Source: Rhizoctonia solani
Taxonomy: Eukaryota > Basidiomycota > Agaricomycetes > Cantharellales > Ceratobasidiaceae
NCBI RefSeq assembly: GCF_016906535.1
Contig: NC_057379.1
Location: 434,001-498,000 of the forward strand
Length of the DNA: 64,000 bases
Direction of reading: 5' to 3'
The notes under the pieces were generated by a model. That model saw only the letters and a program-made list of their open reading frames with translations. It had not been told where the DNA came from and did no database searches. Both the position numbers and the translations under genes were made by a program. Below are positions 22,978 to 35,157 of this stretch, piece after piece. Numbering within the stretch: the stretch's first letter is position 1; every line of letters starts with the position of its first letter.

Positions 22978-23317
22978 TAGGACAATTAACTAATTTGTTG
23001 TAGCATTCGTTCCCTCTGGGCTTTTGAGTTTGTTGTACTTGTTGTACTCGTAGTGTTTCCGTTTTGCATAACCTTATGTGTAAATTTGTTGTATCAATGC
23101 ATTTTCGTCCTTATGCGATCCGTGTTTGAGTGGTTTTCTTATCGTGGCTAAAAGAGCGTGGTTATAAGTTTGCTGACAAACATCAATTCCGGGCGCCGTG
23201 CCCTGAATTCATTCGCCCTGTCCATAGTTCAATCATCATGAATGAATTATCAGAGCCTCATCATTACAAGTTCAAGGCCCGCATTACGCTGGCAACGAGT
23301 TGGCTTCAACCCCAACC
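22978..23317. other. spacer before GST copy 1
   Basis: Nothing recognised beyond T-rich 3' flank sequence. Confidence 0.4.
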
Positions 23318-24198
23318 ATGGCTGAAACTGCCATCCCACATTCGCCAGTTATTGTGCATCATTTGAGCAACTCGCGTTCTCAACGCATTCTTTGGCTCTT
23401 GGTGTGTCTTGCATTTACTGATCATGGCCATCAGACCTCCGTGTCAACCAGCCACCTACACAAGAAGAGCTCGAGATTCCGTACGAGATTAGGAAATGGC
23501 ACCGTACACCAGAGATAGCGGCCCCTACAGAACTGAGGCAGATTCATCCTCTGGGTGGCTCGCCAATAATCGAGGACGGTGACTTGGTTCTTGCCGAGTC
23601 GGGTGCCATCATTGGTAAGTATCAACTAAAATCAATGGAGTTGACCTAACTCTTAAGTATTTCTCTAGAATACCCTATAGCCAAATACGGAAATGGTCGT
23701 TTCAGCCCTTCCGAGGCAGGATGGACAGATAACCTGTACTGTATGTCCATCTTCCCTAGGGTCCGGTTGAATCTTCTAAAGAAGTATCCGAATTCTCTTA
23801 CAGATACGCATTACGCAGGGGGTACTCTAATGCCTTATCTCGTGAACTTGCTCGCCTTTTCGATAGTCCCGGACCGTGCGCCGCTCATCGTTCGTCCCAT
23901 CTTGCGAATGGCGTTCAATGGTCTTATTTCTCAAATGATCGTGCCAAGGCTAGAAATAAGCAGCAAGATGGTGTGTATTGGCGGGTAGAGTTTCCAAGCC
24001 GTGCTAAAGTAAAGATGCTAATAGATTGAAAAGCACCTTGCGAAGAAGGCTGGTCGATTTTTTTTTGCTGCAGGAGAGATTATTAAGCCCACAGACTTTC
24101 AGATGGCGTTTGCACTCGAGATGTGGTTAGGTGGTGGGCCTGAGCTTTCACCAGTAGGAGAACATGCGCACAAATTTGTTGAAACTGTAGCTTATTAA
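23318..24198 (+). CDS. glutathione S-transferase, tandem copy 1, probably degenerating
   Basis: Gtt1-like glutathione S-transferase related to 24850-25889. Exon 1 (23318-23401) encodes MAETAIPHSPVIVHHLSNSR and on to ILWLL; later exons give EIPYEIRKWHRTPEI, the conserved ESGAI of the GSH site, and PYLVNLLAFSIVPDRAPLIV. Two defects stand out. The first acceptor that is CAG in copy 2 is CAA here (A at 23463), so splicing must use another AG: one 12 nt upstream adds Pro-Pro-Thr-Gln inside helix 1, one 6 nt downstream removes two Glu. The C-terminus stops at VETVAY, so the last 17 or so residues of copy 2 are missing. An annotation pipeline would probably still call a gene; I think it is decaying. 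Confidence 0.65.
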
Positions 24199-24849
24199 AG
24201 TGTAATAAACGTAAATACTGATCGTCCTGAACGTTCAACCTTGGCCTACTAGAGCAACCCACTACATTGATGCGCTTGTTGTAGTACTTTCGATTGGCAT
24301 AAGCTTATGTGCGATCCGCATCTGACTAACAATCTTATCATAATTGAAAGGTTACAATTATAAGTTCACTAAGGAGGCACAATTTTGCCATGGCAAGTGC
24401 AGAGGTCGCAAACTTAAATAGGCTGACCTGATTGGGCGTTACTCACTATGTAATATAGTTTCGAGCTGTAGATATACCACTCATTACAACCTTTGATTTT
24501 CTTTCCTACACGACGCAGTGGGAGAACCCAAGGACCCACACCGTTGATCGCACTTACCCGCACCCTATCATCTATACACCTTCAGGTCGATGTTTATCTT
24601 GCCTGACGGCAGCATACACAACGAGACCTGGCCCTATGGCACCTCATCTTATCGACCTTCCAGACCTGATTGTATTATTTACCCATCCCTGCACAATATG
24701 CTTATATAAGAGGCCAAAGCTACCAATTCCGGGAGTATTGATTCCGGGTGCCGAGCTCTGAATTCATTCATGATCAGCCCACCCGTGATTCGATAAATAA
24801 CACAAGACCTGGGCTACGTCGGACACACAAGCTGTTTTCCACTTCGACC
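24199..24849. promoter_or_regulatory. spacer and promoter of GST copy 2
   Basis: TATATAA at 24713-24719 lies about 131-137 bp before the ATG at 24850. No gene supported. Confidence 0.45.
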
Positions 24850-25889
24850 ATGGCAGAGCCTACCACTGCGCATTCGACAATTATTGTACATCATTTGAAC
24901 AACTCGCGTTCTCAACGTATTCTTTGGCTGTTGGTGGGTTTTGCATTTAGTGACCATGGGACCTCCATGTGAACTAGCTGTTTATGATGCAGGAAGAGCT
25001 CAAGATTCCGTACGAGATTAGAAAATGGGATCGTACACCAGAGATGGTGGCCCCTGCAGAACTGAGACAGATTCATCCTCTAGGTGGCTCGCCGATTATC
25101 GAGGACGGCGACTTGGTTCTTGCCGAGTCAGGTGCTATCGTTGGTAAGTTTCAACGGAACCTAAAGGCAATGACCCAATTCTTAAGTACCTCTTTAGAGT
25201 ATCTTATCACCAAGTACGGAAAGGGCCGTTTCAATCCTTCCGAAGCGGGATGGACAAACAATCTGTACTGTGTGTTTCTCTTCTGAAATCCCATTGAATT
25301 TTCTCAAGTAGCTCCCGTTATCTCGTAGACACCCATTATGCTGAAGGCACTCTGATGCCGTATCTTGTCAATTTGCTCGTCTTTTCGATAGTACCGGACC
25401 GTGCACCGCTTCTCGTTCGTCCCATCTTGCGAATGGCGTTCAATGGACTAATTTCTCAAATGATCGGGCCGAGGTTAAAGCTGAATAGCAAGATGGTGTG
25501 TCGGCGGATAAATTTTCCGAACCGTACTCAAGTAACAATATTGGTAGATTGAGGAGCACCTTGAAAAGAAACCTGGTCGTTTCTTTGCTGGAGGAGAGAA
25601 TCTTACGTCTGCAGACTTCCAGATGGTGTTCCCCCTCGAAGCATGGCTGAGCCGTGGATCTGACCTCGCGCCACTGGGGGAGAACACTCGCACATTTGTT
25701 GAAACTATACATGCTAGGTTAGTTCCCCAAGTTGTAATACCCTCGATGTTCCTAACCATCGCGTCTGTGTTTCTCTTGACGACAGGCCAGCTTATAAACG
25801 GGTAAGTTCAATTCATGGCAGGACGTCGAGTCTTGCTGACCTGAATTTTCGAGGCCCTGGAAAAGGGAGGAAAATACGCTTATGCCTGA
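24850..25889 (+). CDS. glutathione S-transferase, tandem copy 2 (Gtt1-like)
   Basis: 231-residue cytosolic glutathione transferase that conjugates glutathione to electrophiles. Seven exons: 24850-24933, 24993-25143, 25198-25269, 25329-25495, 25548-25717, 25786-25801 and 25854-25889; total 696 nt, all joins in frame. The thioredoxin-like N-domain reads STIIVHHLNNSRSQRILWLL, then HPLGGSPIIEDGDLVLAESG, with the cis-Pro (SPII) and the ESG glutathione-contact motif. The helical C-domain includes KKPGRFFAGGENLTSADFQM. It ends RALEKGGKYAYA. The active-site region has Ser-x-Arg-Ser like yeast Gtt1. Intact, unlike copy 1 upstream. The last two exons are only 16 and 36 nt. Confidence 0.9.
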
Positions 25890-26151
25890 AACTGAATGGT
25901 CTTTATTTTCTCGAAGATCACTCGTTAATGACAACCGATTTAATAGTGATCTACATGACCATTACTTGTTGCGAAAGCGGAATCTATCAGTAAACTAACG
26001 AATAAACCAAAAACTGTTCTACTACTAGCTAAAGGAGATACATGTTTGACCACTATAAAGAGATCTACTGCATTAACCCGACCACAAAAAAGTCCGAGAG
26101 TGTAAGAGAGAAACTATTAACAGCCTGGATGTGATTTCAACTACCACCACT

Positions 26152-29100
26152 TCATATCCGTTTCCTACGATCAAATCTCTGCGCATTCCTCGAAGAAGCG
26201 ACATTCATGCTCATATTCACCGTACCCCCAAATGCAGCCATAGCCCTGCTTTCGCCCTCTTTTGGATTGTGGTTCGCACTACTCCCAAACAATGATCGGA
26301 GTCCTCCACTTGAGCGTCGATTGGCATTTAGTTTTTGCCGTGGTGATTCCAGTCCAAAAACCCCTTTCCGATCATCGTCACTCTCGATATCGGAGTCGGG
26401 CCCATTATCGTACTGTGATAGTCCCGCGAACCGTGCAACAGGAGTTTCTTCTCGAGAAGCAGGGACAAATGAGGATGGAGGGTATGGGTGCCCGGCAAGT
26501 TCATCTGAAGGTGTAGGGTGGTTGTGAGATTGGGAGTGACTAAGGTAAGAGTCAGCTTCATAACCGGCTTCCTCCCCGTCAGACTCTGATAGATAGCCAT
26601 GGGCGTGTACGTCGTGTCTCCCGTCGTCTCGACCGTTCCCGTTCCCGTCCCTGTGTGGTGTATCATCTCCATCTCCATCTCCATCTCCATCTCGGTGCGG
26701 AGTGGACATTTCGAACAGGCCAATATAAGGGGTACCTGGTCCCTTGTCTTCTCGTTCGCGATCTATGGTATGACCGATACCTTCCATGGACGAGATTGAA
26801 TCGCCACGCGCACCAGATTTGGCAAGTGATCGGGACAGAATAGCGGCCACCCTTCTTTCGGCCTCGTTCTGGAAGTTAATTGGAGCTGAAGGTGGGACAG
26901 GGGAAACAGCAATTGGCTCGGGGAGGGTGCCTTCAGTCGTGAAGAAGCTGTTGAGGTCGTTAAGCTGGCTAACTAGGTTGCCTAAATCATCGTCCATATC
27001 CGTGCTCATGCCAAACTCGTCCAGTTGACTCGTCCCATTCGTGGAGATCCCGTCTAATGCGACTGAGAATGCCATAGTCATAGGCCTGGCGCTAGCAGTC
27101 GCACTAAGGGATTCATATAGGGCCTGAACGTTTCGCCTACACAGGGCGGCCATTTCAAGTGGCCTTGCGACGCACCAGCCGGAGGGCTCCGGTACTCCAA
27201 ATACAACGAGATTTCCCTCCAATTCACGAGAGCTGCGAATATGCATGCTCATTCGTAAAACGTGGGTAGCTGCAAGTCCACCAGAAACTGACAGGGGCTC
27301 ATCTAGTACATCGAGAGCCTGAAGCGCCAGGTCGGTTCGTAGAAGCGACAATAAAGGCATCAAGAGTTCGCTAAGAACGTTTTGATTTTTGGTTTCAACA
27401 TGTTGGAAGAGTAACTTCAAAAGTTGCATTGATTTGACACGAAGCCAACGTTCCGAATTCAAGACTAGGCCAAGCAGTAGAGTGAGAATTTCCGTGGAGT
27501 GTTTGGAAGTGTAGTTCTCGCGTAGGCACGAGACAGCCTGGCGCAGGAAATCCTCCTTGGTACGGAATTTCTGTTTCGCAAATGACGTCATTAACCGACT
27601 GATTCCAACGCGCTTCTCATTGTCAGCCATTCTGGCAATATTCATTGCAAGTTCAGCCAAGTCTTCATCGAGCTGTGACTGGTCCATGGCCTCCAAGAAT
27701 GGCGGAAGGCAGATAGTGTATAAGCTTCGCAATCGTCCGGCACTGGGGTCAACAAATTGATCGTGAGTACACCTGGATAGGGATTTCAAGACCTCCATTG
27801 CGTCTTTCCATGTAGCCGATGATCTCAGACCTGGAAGAATAACTGCCTGTAGACTAATATCGTCTGTGTCCCAGGATTCTGGTTGATAATCGAGTAAATC
27901 TTCAATAACTTCGTCTTTTGTGATATCCAAGACTTGGAGCAGAGTTTTGAGAAGAATCAGGGCTTGGGCATATTCTGCCTCCACTGTCGTCGAAAGGCAT
28001 GCCCGTGCACACCAGAAGAGTTGTGGCCAGAGAGTGTGGTCCAGAACATCGGCTTTGACCAGTGCAGTCAACGACATGAGAACGTCCTGGCAGACCTTCT
28101 GTGGGCCAGAGTCATTGGAAGCTACAGTATTCGTTAGTCGAGCCAGAAGTTCGTTGAGTGCGCCTTGCTGAACTCGTGGACGGAGGATACGAAGTAATTG
28201 CAGGGATAGAGATGCTGTCGAAGCGTCAGAACTGTGCGCACCCCACTCCAGAGATAATAGCCCCCACTCCTGACGAAGCCGGGGGCGAGAAGGCTCTAAT
28301 AATCTGAGGACTTCGAAGCAAAGCTTTTCCATGTCCAGGATCCCTGGCTCGTCCGATAGCCAAAATTCGCTGCTGCTTTGATCGGCCAATCGGGATATAG
28401 ATGATTTCACGTCTTCACGGCTAATCTCTTCGAGCCCATTATCCTCGTATACGGCAGTACAAGTTCGAAGTGTTTGGAGAAGTAGGTGGTGAATCTCTTG
28501 CTCCACGCTCGCAGATTTATGGTCGGTTTGAAGGAAGATAGCGTGAAGGAAGATAGGTAATTGGTATGAAATATCCCAAGAAGGATCCAGTGCTACATCT
28601 CCTAGGAACAACAGCGCCAACTGCGCAATGGATAGTTGTTTTCTTGACTCAGATAATGGAAGTAGGGTTGATAGGTCGGCCGTAAATAAATGTGAACGAG
28701 GACGTTTGGGTATGTTTGCCTTTTGTATCGACATGGTTGCAGGCGAGATTAAAGAGCATAGTTCGTGGAAGACAAGTTCGCCAAATTGAGTTCGGGATAA
28801 GTATGCGATGACTCGGCGAGAGTAGGCGACAAAAGCAGCATTTCCTAGCCAGGTGGCTTGTTCGATGAGCCATTTGACGATGGCGTGATGGTTCATTGGA
28901 TGTGTTCCAGCGACGAGTTTGGTCCAGAGCGCTTGCATTTCACTGGGGTGTGTATCTCCAAAACGAATCGTGAGAGCCAGAAGATTGTGCATGCAGAGAT
29001 CCCCGGTAGGTAGCAGGTCATTCGTCCCTTCAGCCATCAGCTCGACATAAGCCATCCAAGGTTCCAACGCGTGAAGCACTAGCGCTTCCCCCTCCCTAAG

Positions 29101-32100
29101 GTTGGAGAGGTGTAAAGCACATTGAGCTAAGAGTGGTACTGCTTCTTCAGAGTGATGGATCGCCAGGAATTCGGAGATTCGCCGTTGTCCAGGAAGATAC
29201 ACACTGGGTGCATAACTTCGGATTGCAGCTTCGGACTCAGCAATGAAATGAACGCGAGACGTTTGACGATGAATGGCTTCCAGGACGTCAAATCCATGCT
29301 TACGGATCCGGTGGTCGGTGTCACCTAAGCTGGCCAAGGCGAGACACACAACCTGGCTGAACGAGAACGGGGAGTCTGTACAAGTCAAGATGACATCTGC
29401 GACCACACCAAATGAAGGCGTGCTCCCAGGCATTGTGTGTAACGAAGCAAAAGCGCGACGGCAAATATCATCCAAGAGTTCCTCATTCCTTGCGGGATAG
29501 GTAAGGAGGGATTTTAGTGCTTTCCTGTATACATTAAGTGTATGAATAGGCCAAAAATAAGCACCTGAATGCAGGAATACACTTACCTCCCAGATGCATT
29601 AACCGATTCTGAAGGATGCTCCAATGAGGCATTTATCCAGTCAAGTACCTCATGGACCGTAAGAGGTGAAGGCCCCTCAGGATGAACATGTTTTCCTGGA
29701 GAGCGGGTCGTTTTATCGATGTAAAAGAATGCCCCTGCCTAATGAATCCGGAAAATGAGTCAAGTTACTTGATATCTCCTATGACTTACACAGAGGGAAG
29801 CGAGGGCTGCTGGAACAGCTTCTACCAGCTGTTCACATTCAGAGTCGTATAGCGCAACAGTTCCGTACCGAGTGGCATTCGCCCTCATTGCAGCGTGACG
29901 TTGTCGCACCGGGCCGGACGCAGGACCGTATATGCACCATTCCTGGCAGAGATGAAAAAGTTCGAGTCGAGCATGAGGCCACATAAACGGTCAATATCCT
30001 TTCTATTCGAAAGAGCATCGAAGAGGTTTTCCACTACCCCACAAAAGAGACGGCGTAGACGGTGAGAATCACAATCTTGCTTGATGTCGCTCTGACTAAG
30101 GAAGGTTTTGGTTTCGCGCACGAATTGAAGCATGAAATGGAGAGCTCCTTGATCGCTCAGTGATTTTGGGTCTCGAAGAAAGTGGGCCGTAAGTTGATGA
30201 ACTTGGGCAACTGCAACATAGAGCCGATCTTGGCTCCTTGCCCTGCGAGCGGTTTGAGCGGAACGATTTGCCGCCGTGCTCCTAAATTCGTCGTATATGT
30301 GCCGAGTGATCGACTGCAAATCCTCCAATACGGTCTTGAATGTGCTCAAGTGGACCGAACCCAATGCGGTGGTGACGGCATCTCGGAAACGGGCCTGATC
30401 AGAGGATAGGAACGGAATTATAAGCCGGAAGAGACCACGCGCGGTTGTCAGTCGTTCTCGCTGAGATGCAGGGTCTGAAGGCATTCTCCCATGTTCACGA
30501 GCAGGGGTAGGGCGAGCATCAGACTGTATAGCGCAGGAGCACAGTGCAATAATCCAGCATCTCCATTGTTCGACAGACAAAGCATGCCCGTCTCTCCTAT
30601 CTTCGACGTCCTCCGATGCTCCAGAGCCTTGACGAGTTGGGCGTGCAAGAGGTGCAGCAGCAGCTACCTTTGAGGATATTCCAGCTATAGTTGAAACAAT
30701 TGGATGAAACCGGACTATCCATGCATTCCAAGTCATACGGGCATATTCCAGAGCATGTGGGGATCGTACCATGCACTCTTGGGTGATTGCAGGGAAGACA
30801 TAGGTCCATATGCGTAGATCCTCTTCGTCTTTGCTCTGTGCCAAACGCAGCAAGCAATTGGGATCCTTGTTTTGTTGCCACTGGAGGAATTTCCTTCGGT
30901 ATTTTTCTGGGGGCGCATGCTCTCGTCGTTCGAAAATAGTAGCGATCGAAACCCCTTTACCGAGGAGAATATTGCATACACGGGTTTCAGAGTTGGTGGG
31001 AGATGTTTGGGACCCATGGCTTCGTTTTTGAGCGTTAGGAATTAGTCTGACGGAGAGCAGCAATATCTTGACTGCAAGGGCGCGGAGCGACTGCGATACG
31101 GAGGAGAGTAAACATAGCGCTCCACCTTCAATCTCCTGGGCCAATTCACCCGAGTCGACCTTTACCGAGTCAGAATCATTAGCTTCTTCTTCTGGAGGCT
31201 TCTCGAGTTGTTCAGCCCACGCTCCCACCAAATCAGTCCAGAGTGGTACTACGTATTCTTGTTCAGCAACCATGCGCAAAGCTGATGTATCCCGGTTCCC
31301 TGGCTGAATAGGAGGTGAAAACAAATAGCGGGTGCATCGCCATACAGCCGCCTTGACGTGTTGTTCGTTAGCAGCTATTCGTCGTAGGGCAGACGAAGCA
31401 GCTTCAGCAAGTCCGGCATCCACATGATTGAGTGATTTTATAAGTAGGTCGAGGGTATCAATAATAGATATGCTGGAGTGCAAGCATCGGGGCCAAGACT
31501 CGAAACAGACCATGAGGAAATAGACTTGAGGATCGAGATGGCGAGGGTATGCTACCGATAGTTCTCCTCGGCGCTTAAAGACAAGTTGCTCGCCTTCTTC
31601 AAATGAGTAGTTGGTGCGCAAAAAGCGCTCGTCGGACAGCGTCAAATGTCCCACAGCTTGAGCGCAAACCATAGCAAGTTTCCCAATAACTGGTCCATAG
31701 CGTTCGAAGAAAGTCTTTACGCCAGGTTTGGTATAGAATGCCTCGGAGAGAAATGTAGCTTCATAGGTGTAGTCATCTTGAGTATCGTATGTGGTGAAAT
31801 CAACATTGGACGGCCATACGGGTTTCGAGTCCTTTTCCATTGCAGTGAGGGTCAGGAGGATGGCGCGGAGAGCGATAATAGGACGGAACGGTAGATTCAA
31901 ATCCAAGGTCCCATTTCCAAGTGCCTCGGACTCTTGTAGAAACTCCATAATGATGTCAATCCCATAGTCAAAATGGCGAGACAGTATAAAGTGAACGATA
32001 TACTCATGGCATTCCAGTGATTCGTCAGGAGGAAATATAGATTGTCCTTTCGGGGGGAAAAGATGTTTGAGGACAATATCAAGCTTTGAAGTGGCTGTGG

Positions 32101-34566
32101 AGCTAGGTTCATGGCACCGATAGAGATAGGTCCAGACTATCCGTAGGATGCCGTTTAAACACATGACGCGAGATTGTTTTTCTTGCTGATGGGAGCATTA
32201 CAATTAAGCATAACTTGTTAGAGACGAACCTTACTAACCTTCATCTTGGCTATACTCAAATCAATACATGCCATCCAGTTTTTCGCGAAGAAATCCTGGG
32301 GAGCAACACATAGGGATGATATCACTAAAGGATACGCAACGGCAAAATAACGAGGCTTTGTGATCATCTCGCGGGCTTTTGGGTATATGAGGTCAATTGC
32401 TTTCGCCCATCCTGGGTGATTGACTTCAGCTTGTGCAGTCTGGGAGCAAGTTAGTCGCATGATTAGTAACAGCAGGGTAAGAGCAAACCTTGCCGATAGG
32501 GTGTAAGATCTCCACCAACGACTTGACAAAAGCAATTTTTAGACGAGTACCATGTGCATTGGCAAAGGATTTGGAAAGTGTCTCCATGAACTCTGCGCCC
32601 TCTTCAAACGCTTCAGGGGGCCACACCTAAGAAAAATTGTAACTTGATGAGATCGAGAAGAGGCAATAACATACTTTGATCCGGATATGCTTCAATCCCT
32701 CAACGATATGCTCGTAGCGTGCATCATGGTCTCGGAGAACTTGGCCAGCAGCAACAGGTTCAAGTTCACGAAGATATCGGTCGGTAACACTCTGGAAACT
32801 AGAAAGCACTGTGTCAGCAAACGGCTGGACATGAACAATACAACTACTGACCGAATATTGGCTATTTGTCCAAGGAGCGATGCGTAAAGCTCTGCATTGG
32901 CTCGATGGTTGCCTGAAAGGGCGAGTCTCTTCCTAAATCATCGAAAATGTTAGTGCCTTCAATGTATGGGATATATCGCCTTACAGATCGGGGTTTCGAA
33001 CCGGTTCAAACGAGTTTTCTTCCAAGCTAGCACCCATACCCTCTCCAAGTACATCCTTTCCCAGTTCACTCACACTGGCCAATACTACCAACAAAGCTCG
33101 AGACAATACGTAAACCGTCATAAGTTCCATCCTCTCGGCTAACACCTTCGTAACCTCTGATTGAGAGTACACATAGCCATAGCCCGATCCACTTTGAGGC
33201 AGTCCGCCAGGGTTGAGCGCTCCGAGAGTTGTGCTTAGATTGGTAGCTGAAGGCGTATCTGAATGAGTAGGACCGTGGCCAAGCAGATGCCGCTGTGTAT
33301 GAACACGTATCTGAGCAGAAGTAGGGATAAGTCTCTGAGTGCGTCTCCACCGAGCAAGGGCATCGATAACAAGTCTAGTATGCTTCAAGGCAATGTGGGC
33401 AAGAGAATCCAGGGTGGAATCGAATTGACGATCAGCGCCAGGGCCAAGTATAGTGGATAAAAGTGGCTCCGAATGCTAATCAGCCATTAGTCAGGGCATG
33501 CAATAACTCTATCTCGGTCCAGACTAACCAACGGCTCCTTCAAAAACGCGCTTGTCTTCTGTTCGACCTCAGTAACAAACCGTATAAACACGGCATGCAG
33601 CGCATACTCCGCCGGAGTTTTGGGGTCGGGCGTGGCATCGTCATTCTCGTGGGGAGTGGTAGCACGGCGTGGGGGACGAGGTATCGGAACGTTTTGGTTA
33701 AAGTCTGCAGTACTACCACCAGCTTGGCTTACGACTGATGTGCTAATGTTTCTAGGTCGTATACCTCCGAACTTGAAACCTCCCGAGCTAAGGTCCCGAG
33801 GTGCTGAGCTTTGGCCTGGCAACTGGGGAACGGGAGGCACTTCTTCATCAGCCGGTCCAAACCCAGAGTTAGTAGTGATGTTGAATCCATTGAATCCACC
33901 AAACCCTCCAAACGACGAATTCCCACCACCCCCGTCGCTGAATTCCGAGGCGGCATAGGAGGGAGCGGCTGAATGCATGCTTTTCATACCAACCCGACCG
34001 GGCACGACGCTTGCAGAAGGACGGCGCGGCTGCGACTTTGGAACAGGTGGTGCTGATTTCCCGCTCGTTCCGCTTTTGAACGCAGCTTTGAGCGAAGCAA
34101 AAGAGCCCTTGCGCTTGGTGCGCGGAGGGCCTGGGGGCGGAGGTGGGTCGAAATGGAATGAGTGTATAGATGTGTCGGATTCGCCACGAGCATGACCAGG
34201 AGGTGCAAATATCCCACTGCCATTCGAAACGGAGAACATTCCTCCACCGTTATTACTGTTCCCGGCAGAAGTTGGGGCACCAACAGGGGCTGCGGATAAT
34301 AAAGACGAAGTTGGAAGCGATCCTCCATTTTGGGCTGGAAGAGTAAACATCGTAGACTGCCCATGGTCACCGAAAGGATGGCTAGGAGTCGGCGACACAC
34401 GTCCCAGCTGTGGTTGTGTCGAGCGTCCAAACGGAGTCGCCCCAGGAGTGTAGTCATCGTCATCAAAGTCTATCAGGAGAAATATGTAAGCCTTCAGAAG
34501 ATAACGGAGCCGTCCTGTAATCTAAAATCATAAAAACATGAACCGACCTGGTATCTCTATTTGCAT
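26152..34566 (-). CDS. Mor2/Tao3/Furry-type cell morphogenesis protein (one frameshift)
   Basis: Giant scaffold of the RAM/MOR (NDR kinase) polarity pathway, known from yeast Tao3, fission-yeast Mor2 and animal Furry; expected at growth sites. Ten exons: 34548-34566, 33529-34469, 32985-33475, 32852-32932, 32675-32798, 32489-32626, 32239-32439, 29790-32185, 29587-29738 and 26152-29524. The disordered N-terminus is rich in Gly, Pro and Ser with a PPPPPGPP run; then come helical repeats. C-terminal to 26950 it is acidic and disordered with a Gly-Asp repeat. Exon 8 changes frame at about 29985-29987: one missing base restores DIDRFMWPHARLELFHLC and makes the whole CDS 2,638 residues with every phase correct. 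This is a sequencing error or a true null allele. Family assignment firm. Confidence 0.88.
26655..26694 (-). repeat. CATCTC microsatellite coding Gly-Asp repeats
   Basis: About five to six near-perfect CATCTC units on the plus strand. On the coding strand they give alternating Gly-Asp (DGDGDGDGDD) in the disordered C-terminal region of the Mor2-like protein. A hexamer unit preserves the frame when it varies in number. Confidence 0.7.
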
Positions 34567-35157
34567 GGTTTTGAACTGTTATACGAAAGAGCGCTACAAA
34601 TCTTTCAGGTATGTTAGCCAGATTTAAGCAAGCTCCCACGATGACCAGAATACGCACACTATTCCAGCTACTACGAATTCCAAATTCCTAGTGAGTGATA
34701 CCAGGATCAACAGAACCGGTCAACGGCAACCCAAAGATAAACTTAAAGACGTGAGAAGTATGAGCGTGAAAGCTATAGGGCGGTAGTGTCTGCCCCGAAT
34801 ATTACTGAAACGGTTAATCTAAAACACAGACTGTGGTACCAGTGTCTGCGCAGGTGTGGATGTCACTGTGGACGGGAGGGAGGCTGGAAGTTCTCGAACC
34901 CTTTCGATCGTTGGATACCTCGATGAGGTAATCCAGCGCTTACCCGTACGTAGCGTCGCCTTTGCATACTAGTACCTCTGTGGATTAATATGTAAAACTT
35001 TCTCAACCAAACTCTGAATTAGATTGATATGATGGGAAGACACGCTCCAGAATATTAAAGAAATACAAGCCATGCCGTCCCTAGTGTGAGCACCAAGCTC
35101 CAAACCCGATTCAGCACTCTGATCAATATTAATGGGCACGTCTTGTTAACCATGTGT
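34567..35157. other. upstream region of the Mor2-like gene
   Basis: About 590 bp containing the Mor2-like promoter and the 3' flank of the kinase gene. No gene supported. Confidence 0.4.
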
